Below the pieces are notes generated by a model, which saw nothing but the letters and a program-made list of their open reading frames with translations, was not told the DNA's origin and ran no database searches. A program made the translations under genes and the position numbers. A stretch of 64,000 bases of DNA from Chrysemys picta bellii (lineage: Eukaryota > Chordata > Testudines > Emydidae): contig NC_088800.1 in the NCBI RefSeq assembly GCF_011386835.1, positions 14,842,572 through 14,906,571 of the forward strand. Direction: 5' to 3'. Below, in pieces: positions 24,030 to 34,400 of the stretch. Numbering within the stretch: the stretch's first letter is position 1; each line of letters opens with the position of its first letter.

Positions 24030-25235
24030 GAATAACTAAAGCCTCAAACTCCTGGGTTTCCCAGGGCCTTTCAATGGTTTCTCACTATGACCTGCTACAG
24101 AATCTTAAATATGGGAGTCCTCCATTCAGTCCCCTTCGTACTGAGTAACCAATACACTCCACCTTCTGGTTACCTTCCTTATTCAGCTACAGTAAGTCTT
24201 TTAAAATTACTAATTAGTGTTTACCATGCAATAACTGTCCTACAAATGGTAAATGAAGTGCACACGGGAGACTTTAAACAAAGGGGTAATTGATTCTTCC
24301 ATTGTCTGTTCTGACAAAAGGTGACGTTCTTAATGAGAAAGGTCAAAGCCGCCCCATGGCACAGGGACAGAATCCACCTCTGCCAACTGGCACAAGCCAA
24401 GAAGGGCTGGAGTCCCTGGGATCCTCCTGTGTATTGGAGCAATAAAGGATGCAAGCAACAGGAGATACTAAGGACGCTCTCAAAGGGCTGCCTCTTACTA
24501 GCCCCAGGGAGGACTGCGAGTGACAGTTTATAGGCCAGCTGGGATGTCTGTGTGATTCACTTCCAGCTGAGAGATAAGGCAGCAGCAGCACAAGGGGGTG
24601 TGGATGTAAGAAGGAGGATAGGGATTCCCTAGAACAGCATGCAGGGTAGTCATTTCGGGACGGGAGGGTTTGTGTCTTGGCTGCACTGGGGTGTACATTA
24701 CAACTGTTGGCCCTAGAGCTGGACAAATGTCACCATTTTTGCTGCATTGAATTCCAGGCAGAAACTTGCAGTTTCACACTGTTTGTTCTATCCTCCCACC
24801 CCATCCGATGTGATCCACCAGGGAGCAGCTCCCTCATTAAAAGGGAGGAGAGGGGGACTGGGGATAGGGCATTTTGGGGAGGGGCCTTTTACTCTGAAAC
24901 TCCACCCCCTCCAACTTGGTCTGCCACTGCTCAGAGTAATTAGTCCTCTGGCTCCAGGGATGCTGCAAAGGCCTGCGTCCCCCCCCCAATTAAGATAAAG
25001 GTGGGGGGAGGTTTATATGGGGTTGTTGTGGGAGCTATAATTACTATGAGTGAGGATTGGTTCAATGTAGCTCATTTTGGTTGGACGATTTGTTATGTAT
25101 CTTGAAGATTTTATTCCTTGTGTCTTGCATGTTTTATGTTTTATAAAATTACCCAGAGTTCTGCCTCGAGGTGCTTTTGAAAAAGTGAAATTAATTCACA
25201 AATTCAGTGTTATTATAAAGAAGTGTTATTTACCC
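24030..25235. other. No recognised feature
   Basis: No repeat or exon recognised. Short C and G runs occur near 24979 and 25003. Confidence 0.4.
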
Positions 25236-25242
25236 CTTCACA

Positions 25243-25625
25243 TAATACAGGCACCAGGGGTCACCCAATGAAATGAATAGGCAGCAGGTTTAAAACAACA
25301 AAAGGAAGGACTACTTCACACAACGCACAGTCAGTCTGTGGAACTCATTGCCCGGGTGGGTTGTGAAGGCCAAAACTATAACTGGCTTCAAGAAAGAATG
25401 AGATAAGTTCATGGAGTACAATAGGTCTATCAATGGTATTAGGAGGATGGTCAGGGATGCTCTGACTGCCAGATGCTGGGGCTGGATGACAGGGGATGGA
25501 CCACTTGATAATTGCTTTGTTCTGTTCATTCCCTCTGAAGCATTTGGCATTGGCCACTGTCAGAAGACAGGATCTTGGGCTAGATGGACCATTGGTCTGA
25601 CCCAGCATGGCCATTTTTACTCTAT
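25243..25625 (+). mobile_element. CR1 LINE 3' end
   Basis: The end of ORF2 and the 3' region of a CR1 are clear: 'aaggaaggactacttcac', 'cagtctgtggaactcattgc', 'ttcatggagtacaataggtc', 'gctgactgccagatgctgg'-like sequence, then 'ttgggctagatggaccattg', 'gtctgacccagcatggcc'. It is 5'-truncated, as is usual for target-primed retrotransposition. Confidence 0.9.
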
Positions 25626-25629
25626 ATGC

Positions 25630-27125
25630 ATTTTTATTGTGTTCATTATTATTGTCGCAATCTTTTTTTCAGTATGTACATTTTTCCAGTGCAGTGGCTG
25701 TTTTGAGAAAGGTGACTGATCACCAGCTTTTAGTTCAAAGCCATCTTCACTCCAAAATGTACTTTTTTTTTTTTTTGGAACTACAGTCCATTTGCAATCA
25801 AAATATTTGCACTCCTACTCCCAAGCAGAATTTTTCATGCAAATGGGCCCTTTTAAAAATTAATGATGGGATGTAAAAAAAATGTATTACCTACTTGAAA
25901 TGGAAATACTTCGGCAATTTGTTACAAATATTTCACAAGCCTCTACATTGCCGCTTCCCCTGTTTAAAAAACACCAACAGTCAAATGACCTTTCTTCCAG
26001 CTCCTCCTGAAGGAACATGGGGATAGAATTGGTCATTTTTTAAAAAATGCCCCCAAAGTAGCTATTTTTCAATCACAGATTCTGTGAAAATATGTTGCTG
26101 TTTTTCCACTAGCTCTCCCTATAGACAAGAAATTGGGATAGTTAGCAGATACTGAACAGTTTCTGTCCTTTTTCTGAAATTGCTAATGAAGAGAAGAGAA
26201 GAAGAAGAGAAGTCCACTTTCCTAGCTGCTCAGTTCTAAAGTGGAATTTTCTTAACTCCTTTGGCTTCAGCCCACAAAAGGATTAAATGGGCTTCCAAAC
26301 CACAGGTGGCGCTAGAGGACAATCCAGGGTTCACAGCATTTTCATGGTAAAACCAAAAAATGCTGGTTAATTTCCCTATGGATTATTTCTGTTACGATGA
26401 GAAAGGGTTGAACTTTGTGCTGGGGTATGTGTGGAGTAACGAGGAGGCCAAGGCTGAGATGTTTGAAGTACATGAAGTCCTGGAGATCCAAAGCAGACTC
26501 TATGATCATTACTAGAGGGATCTAGTTTTATAGGATTCTGATTCCTGCTTTTTCACTCCGTTTTTGAAATATTGAATGCTACCCATAACTGCTCACGTGA
26601 GTGTCACTCATAGGGCAAAGCATACACATTCAGTCTGAACTGATGGTTATCTCAGGTCAAGAAAGCTGAACAGTAGTGTGTCCATGGGAGACCAGCACAC
26701 ACGTGCTGTGCACTCATGTACATGTATGTCTCTCCCTTGTTACAGGCTGTAGCAACTTGGAGAGTAATATGGTTGCCATCTCTGGGCCTGGTCCAATGCC
26801 CATTATGTCAGTGGAAAGGCTCTCATCCTCCTGTCCATGGATGGTGGATCAGACCCCTCGCAGACAGGCTGAGTTCTTAGGCATGTAAAGGCATAAGACA
26901 CAGAAAACAAAGGTGTAAGAAGTTTCAAGGTATGTCTCTAGAGCCATGCCATTTCTACTGACTGCAGAGAGATCTCCCCCATTGCCCTTTTGACCTCTAA
27001 CATATTGGAACCTGGGAAAGGGTTTCTCTTTAAATTAAAATCTCGCACTGAACTGATGAAGGAGATGGGGGAATGATTTAGCTGTATGCCCACATCTGCC
27101 TCTGAGATGATAAGTTTCTTCTAAG
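25630..27125. other. Mostly unrecognised; possible 5S-like trace
   Basis: A 12-T run lies at about 25762-25773, GA-rich repeats at 26190-26210. At 26655-26700 the words 'agaaagctgaacag' and 'ccatgggagacc' recall two conserved parts of 5S rRNA in the right order, possibly an old 5S-derived SINE head, but the match is weak. Confidence 0.3.
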
Positions 27126-27133
27126 TAGGCAGA

Positions 27134-27529
27134 TTGCCTACACAAGTGTGCCTCCCTGCTGTGTGGTCGGTGAACATTAGCTGTCAGGATGATGGATGCA
27201 AAGCCGCTGAGAAAAGGTGCGGTTTCTGTGAGGTGACCTGTACATTTACTAATGTCATATATGCCATCATGTGCCAGCAATGCCCCTCTGCCATATACAT
27301 TGGCCAAACTGGACAATCTCTACATAAAAGAATAAATGGACACAAATCAGACATCAGGAATGGTAACATACAAAAACCACTAGGAGAACACTTCAATCTC
27401 CCTGGACATTCAATAACAGATTTAAAAATAGCCATCCTTCAACAACAAAAAACTTCAAAAACAGACTTCAAAGAGAAACTGCAGAGTTACAATTCATTTG
27501 CAAACTTAACACCATTAATTTGGGTTTGA
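27134..27529 (+). CDS. PLE GIY-YIG endonuclease fragment
   Basis: The 131-codon frame encodes the carboxyl part of a PLE protein. Cysteines 29, 32 and 36 precede the domain. The GIY-like strand is VIYAIMC (41-47), followed by the second strand IYIGQTGQSL (54-63), where YIG is exact. The conserved catalytic arginine and histidine follow at Arg66 and His70 (KRINGH), and a GEHF segment at 84-87 holds the likely metal-binding glutamate. In PLEs this nuclease nicks the target DNA for priming. The reverse transcriptase upstream is lost, so the copy cannot move by itself. The reading start is only the first methionine in the frame, not a true start. The key residues look intact, unlike those of the copy at 61316-61840. 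Confidence 0.85.
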   Translation: MPTQVCLPAVWSVNISCQDDGCKAAEKRCGFCEVTCTFTNVIYAIMCQQCPSAIYIGQTGQSLHKRINGHKSDIRNGNIQKPLGEHFNLPGHSITDLKIAILQQQKTSKTDFKEKLQSYNSFANLTPLIWV

Positions 27530-27727
27530 ATAGGGACTGGAAGTGGCTGGTTCACTACAAAAGCAATTTTCCCTCTCTTGGTATTGAGACCTCCTCATCA
27601 ATTATTGAGAGAGGACCACATTCACCGTGACTGAATTGGCCTTGTCAACACTGATTCTCCACTTGTAAGGTAACTCCCTTCTCTTCATATGCTAGTATAT
27701 TTATGCCTGTATCTATAATTTTCACTC

Positions 27728-27774
27728 TGGGCATCTGAAGAAGTGGGTTTTTTACCCATGAAAGCTTATGCCCA
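27728..27774 (+). ncRNA. Hammerhead-like ribozyme motif in PLE tail
   Basis: The parts in order are stem I 5' strand TGGGCAT (27728-27734), core CTGAAGA (27735-27741), stem II GTGGGT (27743-27748) with a T5 loop and ACCCAT (27754-27759), GAAA (27760-27763), GCTT, and stem I 3' strand ATGCCCA (27768-27774). CTGANGA and GAAA are the invariant hammerhead core. Stem III is reduced to an A-T pair around GC, as in the minimal hammerheads described in PLEs, which may act as dimers. Cleavage is not shown. Confidence 0.75.
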
Positions 27775-27827
27775 AATAAATCTGTTAGTCTTTAAGGTGC
27801 CACTGGACTCCACGTTGTTTTTGTGAG

Positions 27828-28871
27828 GTGACTGTAGACATCAGTATCAGTATCGATAAACTAGGCAAATACAATTTAGATGGGGCTACTATAAGGTGGG
27901 TGCATAACTGGCTGGATAACCGTACTCAGAGAGTTGTTATTAATGGTTCCCAATCCTGCTGGAAAGGCATAACGAGTGGGGTACCGCAGGGGTCTGTTTT
28001 GGGACCGGCTCTGTTCAATATCTTCATCAACGACTTAGATATTGGCATAGAAAGTACGCTTATTAAGTTTGCGGATGATACCAAACTGGGAGGGATTGCA
28101 ACTGCTTTGGAGGACAGGGTCATAATTCAAAATGATCTGGACAAATTGGAGAAATGGTCTGAGTTAAACAGGATGAAGTTTAACAAAGACAAATGCAAAG
28201 TGCTCCACTTAGGAAGAAAAAATCAGTTTCACACATACAGAATGGGAAGAGACTGTCTAGGAAGGAGTATGGCAGAAAGGGATCTAGGGGTTATAGTGGA
28301 CCACAAGCTAAATATGAGTCAACAGTGTGATGCTGTTGCAAAAAAAGCAAACATGATTCTGGGATGTATTAACAGGTGTGTTGTGAGCAAGACACGAGAA
28401 GTCATTCTTCCGCTCTACCCTGCTCTGGTTAGGCCTCAGCTGGAGTATTGTGTCCAGTTCTGGGCACCGCATTTTAAAAAAGATGTGGAGAAATTGGAAA
28501 GGGTCCAGAGAAGAGCAACAAGAATGATTAAAGGTCTTGAGAACATGACCTATGAAGGAAGGCTGAAAGAATTGGGTTTGTTTAGTTTGGAAAAGAGAAG
28601 ACTGAGAGGGGACATGATAGCAGTTTTCAGGTATTTAAAAGGGTGTCATAAGGAGGAGGGAGAAAACTTGTTCACCTTAGCCTCTAAGGATAGAACAAGA
28701 AGCAATGGGTTTAAACTGCAGCAAGGGAGGTCTAGGTTGGACATTAGGAAAAAGTTCCTAACTGTAAGGGTGGTTAAACACTGGAATAAATTGCCTAGGG
28801 AGGTTCTGGAATCTCCATCTCTAGAGATATTTAAGAGTAGGTTAGATAAATGTCTATCAGGGATGGTCTAG
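27828..28871 (+). CDS. CR1 LINE ORF2 carboxyl part: reverse transcriptase
   Basis: A 347-codon open frame without stops, reading the palm and thumb end of a CR1 reverse transcriptase. The motif GVPQGSVLGP lies at residues 51-60, followed by LFNIFINDL, and the catalytic FADD at 81-84. Then come the usual CR1 features: the RMKFNKDKCKVLHLG segment near 130-145, the CxxxxVLPLYPALVRPQLEYC-type region near 188-208, and a basic RRATRMIKGL stretch after it. The first methionine shown is a GTG and belongs to the junction, not to a real start; CR1 sequence begins at about 27838-27850. The enzyme copies CR1 RNA at the nicked target. The amino half and endonuclease are absent by 5' truncation. The open frame points to a fairly young copy. 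Confidence 0.92.
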   Translation: MTVDISISIDKLGKYNLDGATIRWVHNWLDNRTQRVVINGSQSCWKGITSGVPQGSVLGPALFNIFINDLDIGIESTLIKFADDTKLGGIATALEDRVIIQNDLDKLEKWSELNRMKFNKDKCKVLHLGRKNQFHTYRMGRDCLGRSMAERDLGVIVDHKLNMSQQCDAVAKKANMILGCINRCVVSKTREVILPLYPALVRPQLEYCVQFWAPHFKKDVEKLERVQRRATRMIKGLENMTYEGRLKELGLFSLEKRRLRGDMIAVFRYLKGCHKEEGENLFTLASKDRTRSNGFKLQQGRSRLDIRKKFLTVRVVKHWNKLPREVLESPSLEIFKSRLDKCLSGMV

Positions 28872-28970
28872 ACAGTATTTGGTCCTGCCATGCGGGCAGG
28901 GGACTGGACTCGATGACCTCTCGAGGTCCCTTCCAGTCCTAGAATCTATGAATCAGAATCTATGAATCAG
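27838..28970 (+). mobile_element. CR1 LINE, 5'-truncated, young copy
   Basis: Contains the ORF2 part at 27828-28871, a 3' untranslated region of only ~90 bp with 'gactggactcgatgacctct' and 'cgaggtcccttccagtcc', and a terminal short tandem repeat (agaatctatgaatc, two units) as in all CR1s. It lies immediately after the PLE tail on the same strand. Confidence 0.92.
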
Positions 28971-28971
28971 G

Positions 28972-29628
28972 TTTAAAAGTGAGACAGACAAGGAGGCACA
29001 TTTGAAATGAGGGCTGGGGTTAAAAAAAATTCAGGGAGAGAGGAAAAACGATTATAATCAGGAAGGCAAGGGAGGGAGTTGGGAACAGAGAGGGAAATAG
29101 ATATTAAACACCATGTCAAAAGAGAGAGATAGAGGGAGAAAGACTGAGTGTGGAGGTATGTGGCTTAGATACAAGGGAGTAAGTTGTCCATGGAACATGC
29201 CTAGGATATAAAACTTCACCAGCTGTCACAGGCAGGGCCAAGTTACTAAAAGCCACTGAGGAGTTTTAGGGCTTCGGAGCCAGCAGGGGAAGAAGTTCCA
29301 AACAGATATAGTGGTAGAAGGTCAGCATTCTTTCTGGACACCTCCTCATTGAGGGTCTGGGTCATTCAAAGGCAGCTGGTAATGAAGTGCTGAGAAGGCA
29401 CAATCCACTAGACCGCCATGTAGGGGAGTAGTTTGAGAGCAACTTCGAGGATCTCATCCAGGGCCAGGGAAAGGTAGCATCTTTGGCTAGAAGAGAGTGC
29501 ACAAGACCTAGCGATGAAGCATTGTTGGTAGTAAGCTTGGAGAAGGATGTATGCCCTGTCCTTACAGCCGGGAAGGAAAGTGTGTGCCAACAGCTGTCAC
29601 AAATATAGCAAGGTGATTTCTTTTTCAG
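28972..29628. other. No recognised feature, purine-rich
   Basis: GA-rich sequence (28980-29160) followed by ordinary sequence. No exon or repeat family recognised. Confidence 0.4.
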
Positions 29629-29629
29629 G

Positions 29630-29965
29630 GAATAGTAAATTTACCAAAAATTGTGGTTTTGGGGGGGGGGACACTAAAACTCTTCATAAATTTGGGTCAA
29701 ATTTGCCAAATAGTTTCAGCTGAAAAAACCCCTGAAAACAAAAAAATTTTGAAAAGTCCAAATGGTTTGTTTTGAAAATGTTGTTTCGAGTCAATATTTA
29801 ATAAATTTACTGGACCCAGATGACATTTTTTCAGTTATTCATTTCATCAAGAAAAATAAAAAAATTAAAAAATTCAGATTTGGTTTGAAACAAACAGAAT
29901 TTTTTTTCTGGTTTTCTGGGTCAGCTTCTGAACCAAAAAATCAATTATTTGCTCAGCTGTAATCA
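29630..29965. repeat. AT-rich dispersed repeat, copy 1
   Basis: Rich in 'aaaaatt', 'ttttgaaaa' and 'gaaac' words, ending with 'ttatttgctcagctgtaat'. Similar AT-rich blocks lie at 44236-44600 and 56300-56760; all have 'tttcagctgaaaaa'-like or 'tttgaaaat' segments in both orientations, suggesting one palindromic MITE family. Confidence 0.45.
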
Positions 29966-29969
29966 GGAG

Positions 29970-31238
29970 AGAGAAGGAGGATTGGTGGTTAAGGAAGGAC
30001 TTTGGAATGAAGGGACTCAGAAGCTCCTTGACAGACAAGATGATTTCCATTGGCCTTGCACATGTGCCTGTTCTTATCACCCTGGCGACTCCTAGTCGCA
30101 CAGCCAGTCCTAAGGAGCTTTCTCTTGGGCTTGATTGACTGACTTTCTCTCCTATGAGGTATGGCAGTGGGGAGATGGCTGCCTTTTAAGAAAGGCAGCA
30201 TCTGTTTGCTGAAGTCCTGTGTTTTTTCCACAGACCAGGTGCTGCACAAGCAGTGTCATTAAACGGCAGTTCTGTGCTGTACAGATGACATTGTGGGGCT
30301 CCTTGTTTATCCTCGCAGAGTTTCCAGATCAAACGTGGACAGCGTAGAGGTGAAAAGATGTGTTTTTAACTGTGCTCTTCCAAATGGACACTATGGTGGT
30401 GGGACAATGGGAACCTTACAAATGATGAATAAACACTCAGCCCAACCTGGAGGGCCCTCTGTAGGTATGAGAAAGAAGGTCAGGCTCCATAGCACAGTCA
30501 ATCCTTGGTTTTTCTGATGAGGCTGCCACTAAGGTGTGTCAGTTGGGAGGTTTTCAGGTGGACACCTATCAACTAGATTGAATCCAGCTACTCTTTGAAT
30601 ATAAGCCACCCCACAGCCATCCTAGAGTAACAGCTTTTGATCACTATTTGCCTACGCTGGATTGGATATGGCAACCTGGAGATGAAATCCTCTGCAATGT
30701 CCCACCAGCCATCCCCTCTGCCATCCAGTCTTTCTACCAGCCAAGGTTTAAATCTGCAAAAGCAAATGTATTCTAGCGGTTCAGAGACCAGCTTCGCTGC
30801 CACTGGAACTTGCCCACGGCCAGTAGAGTGAACACCCGGTGAAATGTTTCAAATCGCTGTGCCCTCAGCACTTCCCCATGTCATCAGACTAACTCAGGAC
30901 TAAGGCTGCATTTATTTATTGGAACCTAGCTGAGGTTTTTTGGTCATTGCTTCATTCCCCACCATTTCCAAGCTCTTCCTGGCTCGGTGTTTTCTCCTAC
31001 CTCATCTTTATTCCACCCAGCCTTTTAACAGGCTTTTTTCGTTGACAGTATCTCGTTACTTCATCACTTTTAAGTGCTCTTTGGTTGCTGAGGTTTTGGG
31101 GCCCTTTCCATTCCTTAGCGCTGGAAATCCTCATCAGCTTTCCATCTCCAAATTCCTCCTTCCACTGCCTGTCCCCCTCTTCTTCCTACTCTCGTCCACT
31201 TCCCTCACTAAGTCACACAGTCAAAGCCACAGCAGAGT
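29970..31238. other. No recognised feature
   Basis: Ordinary unique-looking sequence. No repeat or exon recognised on either strand. Confidence 0.4.
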
Positions 31239-31246
31239 CTCTGAAC

Positions 31247-31446
31247 CAGTGGTTCTCAACCTATGGTCCGCAGACCCGTGGGGGTCTGCCGACTATGTCT
31301 AAGGGGTCTGTGGAAGGTTGTTCTAACCATAGAACTGTGGTTTTCAACCTGGGGTCTGCAGGTCTGTCTAAGATTTCCAAAGGCGTCCACGCCTCCATTT
31401 GAAATTTTTTAGGGGTCCGCAAATGAGAAAAGGTTGAGAACCACTG
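31247..31446. mobile_element. hAT-type MITE, CAGTGGTTCTCAACC ends
   Basis: The inverted ends CAGTGGTTCTCAACC and GGTTGAGAACCACTG are perfect over 15 bp. The flanks CTCTGAAC (31239-31246) and CTCTAAAC (31447-31454) are an 8-bp duplication with one change. Inside, a second copy of the left end (gtggttttcaacctgggg at about 31338) follows the first by ~90 bp, so part of the element is tandemly duplicated. Confidence 0.9.
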
Positions 31447-31455
31447 CTCTAAACT

Positions 31456-34400
31456 TTTTTAAATTTTCTGCTAGTTCCAGGCTCTCCCCAATCTACGTTA
31501 CTCCGAATAAGTCTGTTAATTCCCAGTCAGACTGCAGTGATATCGACTGCATTGCAGACATATTCTAACACTCTTTAATTAGCTTTCTCTTATTTTATTT
31601 AGCATAAACCCCGCATCGCTCTCTCTCTTCTCTTTACCTAACCTATTCCTTTCTATCAACTTGTGGTCCCCAGTCTAGCGAGCTATGTTTAATCCCCATC
31701 CCCTCCTCCTCATTCAGTTTTCTCCCTTTGCAGTTTTTTTAAGTCATCTTTTCTTTTCTTTTTCTGCTTTTTTTTCCTCTTTCCAAGAGGCTGGGCTTCC
31801 TTTCTGTCCTAGAGCCCTCCTATTTCCCCCTGCCCATGTGTTATTTCCCCTGGATGCCTGCCTACCTTTACTCTGAGAGTTTGAGGAGGATCCAATACAC
31901 TTAGTAATCTGCCAGCTATTCCAGGAGGTATCTAAGGAGGCTGACAGGAGGAGTCTGAAGGTCTCTCTTACAGCCAGTGGCAGCTATGGTCTGATGTTGC
32001 AAACCGTCTCTCTTTTTTCACACTCACATATAGTACTCTTCAACCGTGCTGCTGCTCCTGCTGCCACTGTCTGAAAGGAACCTGACATACCACACAGGGA
32101 ATTTTGATTTCTTCTGGGGGGACAAAAAAAAAGGCTGGAAAACCCATCTGGAGGCTGTGAAGAAGACATACAGTAATAGCAAGAAGTGGCAAGCCCTTTC
32201 CTTATTAAACACAAAAAAGGAGAAAACCTAACTTCTCTGCCAGGTGTATGGGACTTAGATTCTTGAAACACTGCACTGAACTGTTAAAGGTAACGTATAG
32301 CACTTTCATCCATCATCTCTGCTTTGGTATTTTTTAACCTTTCTTTTTCTTTCCTCCGTGCCCTAAGGAAGCAGGGTACCGATATGTGGATTGGTTGTTT
32401 CCCTGGTGGGCAGGGGTTGGAGGATGTGAGGGAATTTGCTAACAGATCGATTCCAAACTTCTCTAATAAGTTCCACTCATGCACACGCACAGCTCCAGCA
32501 AGAGAAAAGTTTGCCTAGAACGTAAATATTGTTCAAGGTTGCCAGGAGCACCTTCTGGATATTAAACCTACAGCCAGAAGCAGCAATTATGTATTGAGTT
32601 TGTTGGTTCCCTTAGCAAAAAAAAAAAAAAAAAAGCTTAATGTCTGGTTTTAAAGAAAGCCGTGCCAAGATCAACAGGTGGGAGTGGAGGAGGGGGTTAG
32701 TTTCCCCCCGCTCCTCCCAAGTGACCCCCTAAATCCTGAATGTCTCTTTAAGACTGATTTCAGCTGGCAGCTGAGCACCGAGGACAGTTCTCACACTGAT
32801 GATGAGCAATGTGGGAAGGAGCGGCTGCTTTTTCTTTTCTTTAGAAATGTCCTAACCTGGGTTTTTGATGATGATGATTATTATTATTCATAGAGGGCAA
32901 AGGGAATAATTTAGTTAAAGGACTGTTGAACCCTGCATAGGGGATGGCTGGTACATCAGTACATCAGATGGGAGTAAAAAGGGACTGGATCCTGAAGGTG
33001 TGACAGTGCACACTGCTCATGTTAGAGTCATGGCAGCTGGAACTGAGCAACCTGTAGTGAAAGAGGCAGCAGAGATGCTAAGAGCCTCTCTAAGGACCTG
33101 CCTCTCTTTCTGAATGAATGAGTATGTTCTGAGCAATAGTCTGCAGGAAGTGCAGGCTTCGTGTATTCATTTCTCCCAAACAGCCTCAGAATTTTCTCCT
33201 TAAATCAGTTAATTGTTTTTAAAAGTTTTCATTTAAATCAAATGCCAAATAAAAATCTTTCTGCCACGTGCTGCGGAAAGTCTGCCCCAGTTTAACCCTT
33301 TCCTTCTGAGCTTTCTGGCCAAGCACTGAAAGCTTTAGTTTGTAAACTTTAATGTTCACCAAATGTCATTGGTTTTAGTCTGCCAAAAGGACGAAGAATT
33401 CCCAAAGGACAATAGCAGGGGGGGCTGCTGAGCCTTCCTCACTGCTTTGGGGTTTTTTATTTGTGGGGGGGGGGGGTTCAAACTACAGATCAGATAAGGA
33501 ACTTTGGTTCTGAGGGAGGAAACAATCATTTGGGGACTGACCTTAGTAGATTTTTCAGACTCTTCACCCACCCAATGGCCTAATTCCAGTAGGAGTTTCT
33601 CATTTACAGCTTTAACATCTGGGGAAGCAAACTTTGATCAGTAGAAAGTTTGGGTATCTCTGAACTAATCCTCTCTCCTCGGCATTGCTGGTTGCTGTGG
33701 ATGAGTTACGCCACACATAATATGATTTTTTTTTTACATTAAATTCCCATGCTTGCTATAAGTAGATAGCTCGACTGATTCTGTCTCTAGAAGGACAGAT
33801 CAAAGTGGTTATTTCCCCCCTCACTGAGACTTTTCAAGCTGGTGTCAGAGTGCTGGAGGGGGAGGGGGACATGCTATAGAAGCAAAGGTGTTGCTTGCTC
33901 ACATGCTTCTCAGGTTAGGTTTGGAGGCTGGATTCAGGCAGCTGGAGAAGTCTGGAGATTTGCATACACAGGCTGTCTATTCTCAGTAACACGCCTGGCC
34001 TTTGGGGGGGAACTTCCATCTGTTCCACTTGAACTACTATTTAATGTTCCCTGTAATCAACTCCACCTACAGCAGCAGTTACTTGACAGCAGCACAAAGT
34101 CTTGGACAATCAGTGGGGAAAGAAAGCTGAGAAGATAGGAAAGTGAGGGAGTGGGGAAAGAGAACATGAGAGAGCGAGACTAACTGAAAAGAGCGTTAAA
34201 TAACATTTAGCAGGCACCTGTGCTCTACATCTTCAGAACAAATAGGAATTCATCACTACTACACTCTTATGTAATTAGAATGGGCAGGTAAAGTGTCGGG
34301 GCAGGGGAGAATGGCTAATACCAAATAAACCAATGTAAGAAAAGATCAATACATATATAAGTGACAGGGGAACCCAAGTTATTCATGGCTTGTTCAGCGC

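Larger units (their letters stand above)
27130..27820 (+). mobile_element. Penelope-like element, 5'-truncated
   Basis: PLEs are retroelements whose reverse transcriptase is related to telomerase and is usually followed by a GIY-YIG endonuclease. Only the endonuclease end and the 3' region remain here. The coding part is 27134-27529. The 3' part ends with a hammerhead-like motif at 27728-27774 and the tail 'aaatctgttagtctttaagg' followed by 'tgccactggactcc'. The same tail occurs in the foldback copies at 37951-38167 and 60501-60683, which shows that those short repeats belong to this family. The 5' limit is uncertain. The copy directly adjoins a CR1 at about 27838. Confidence 0.85.
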
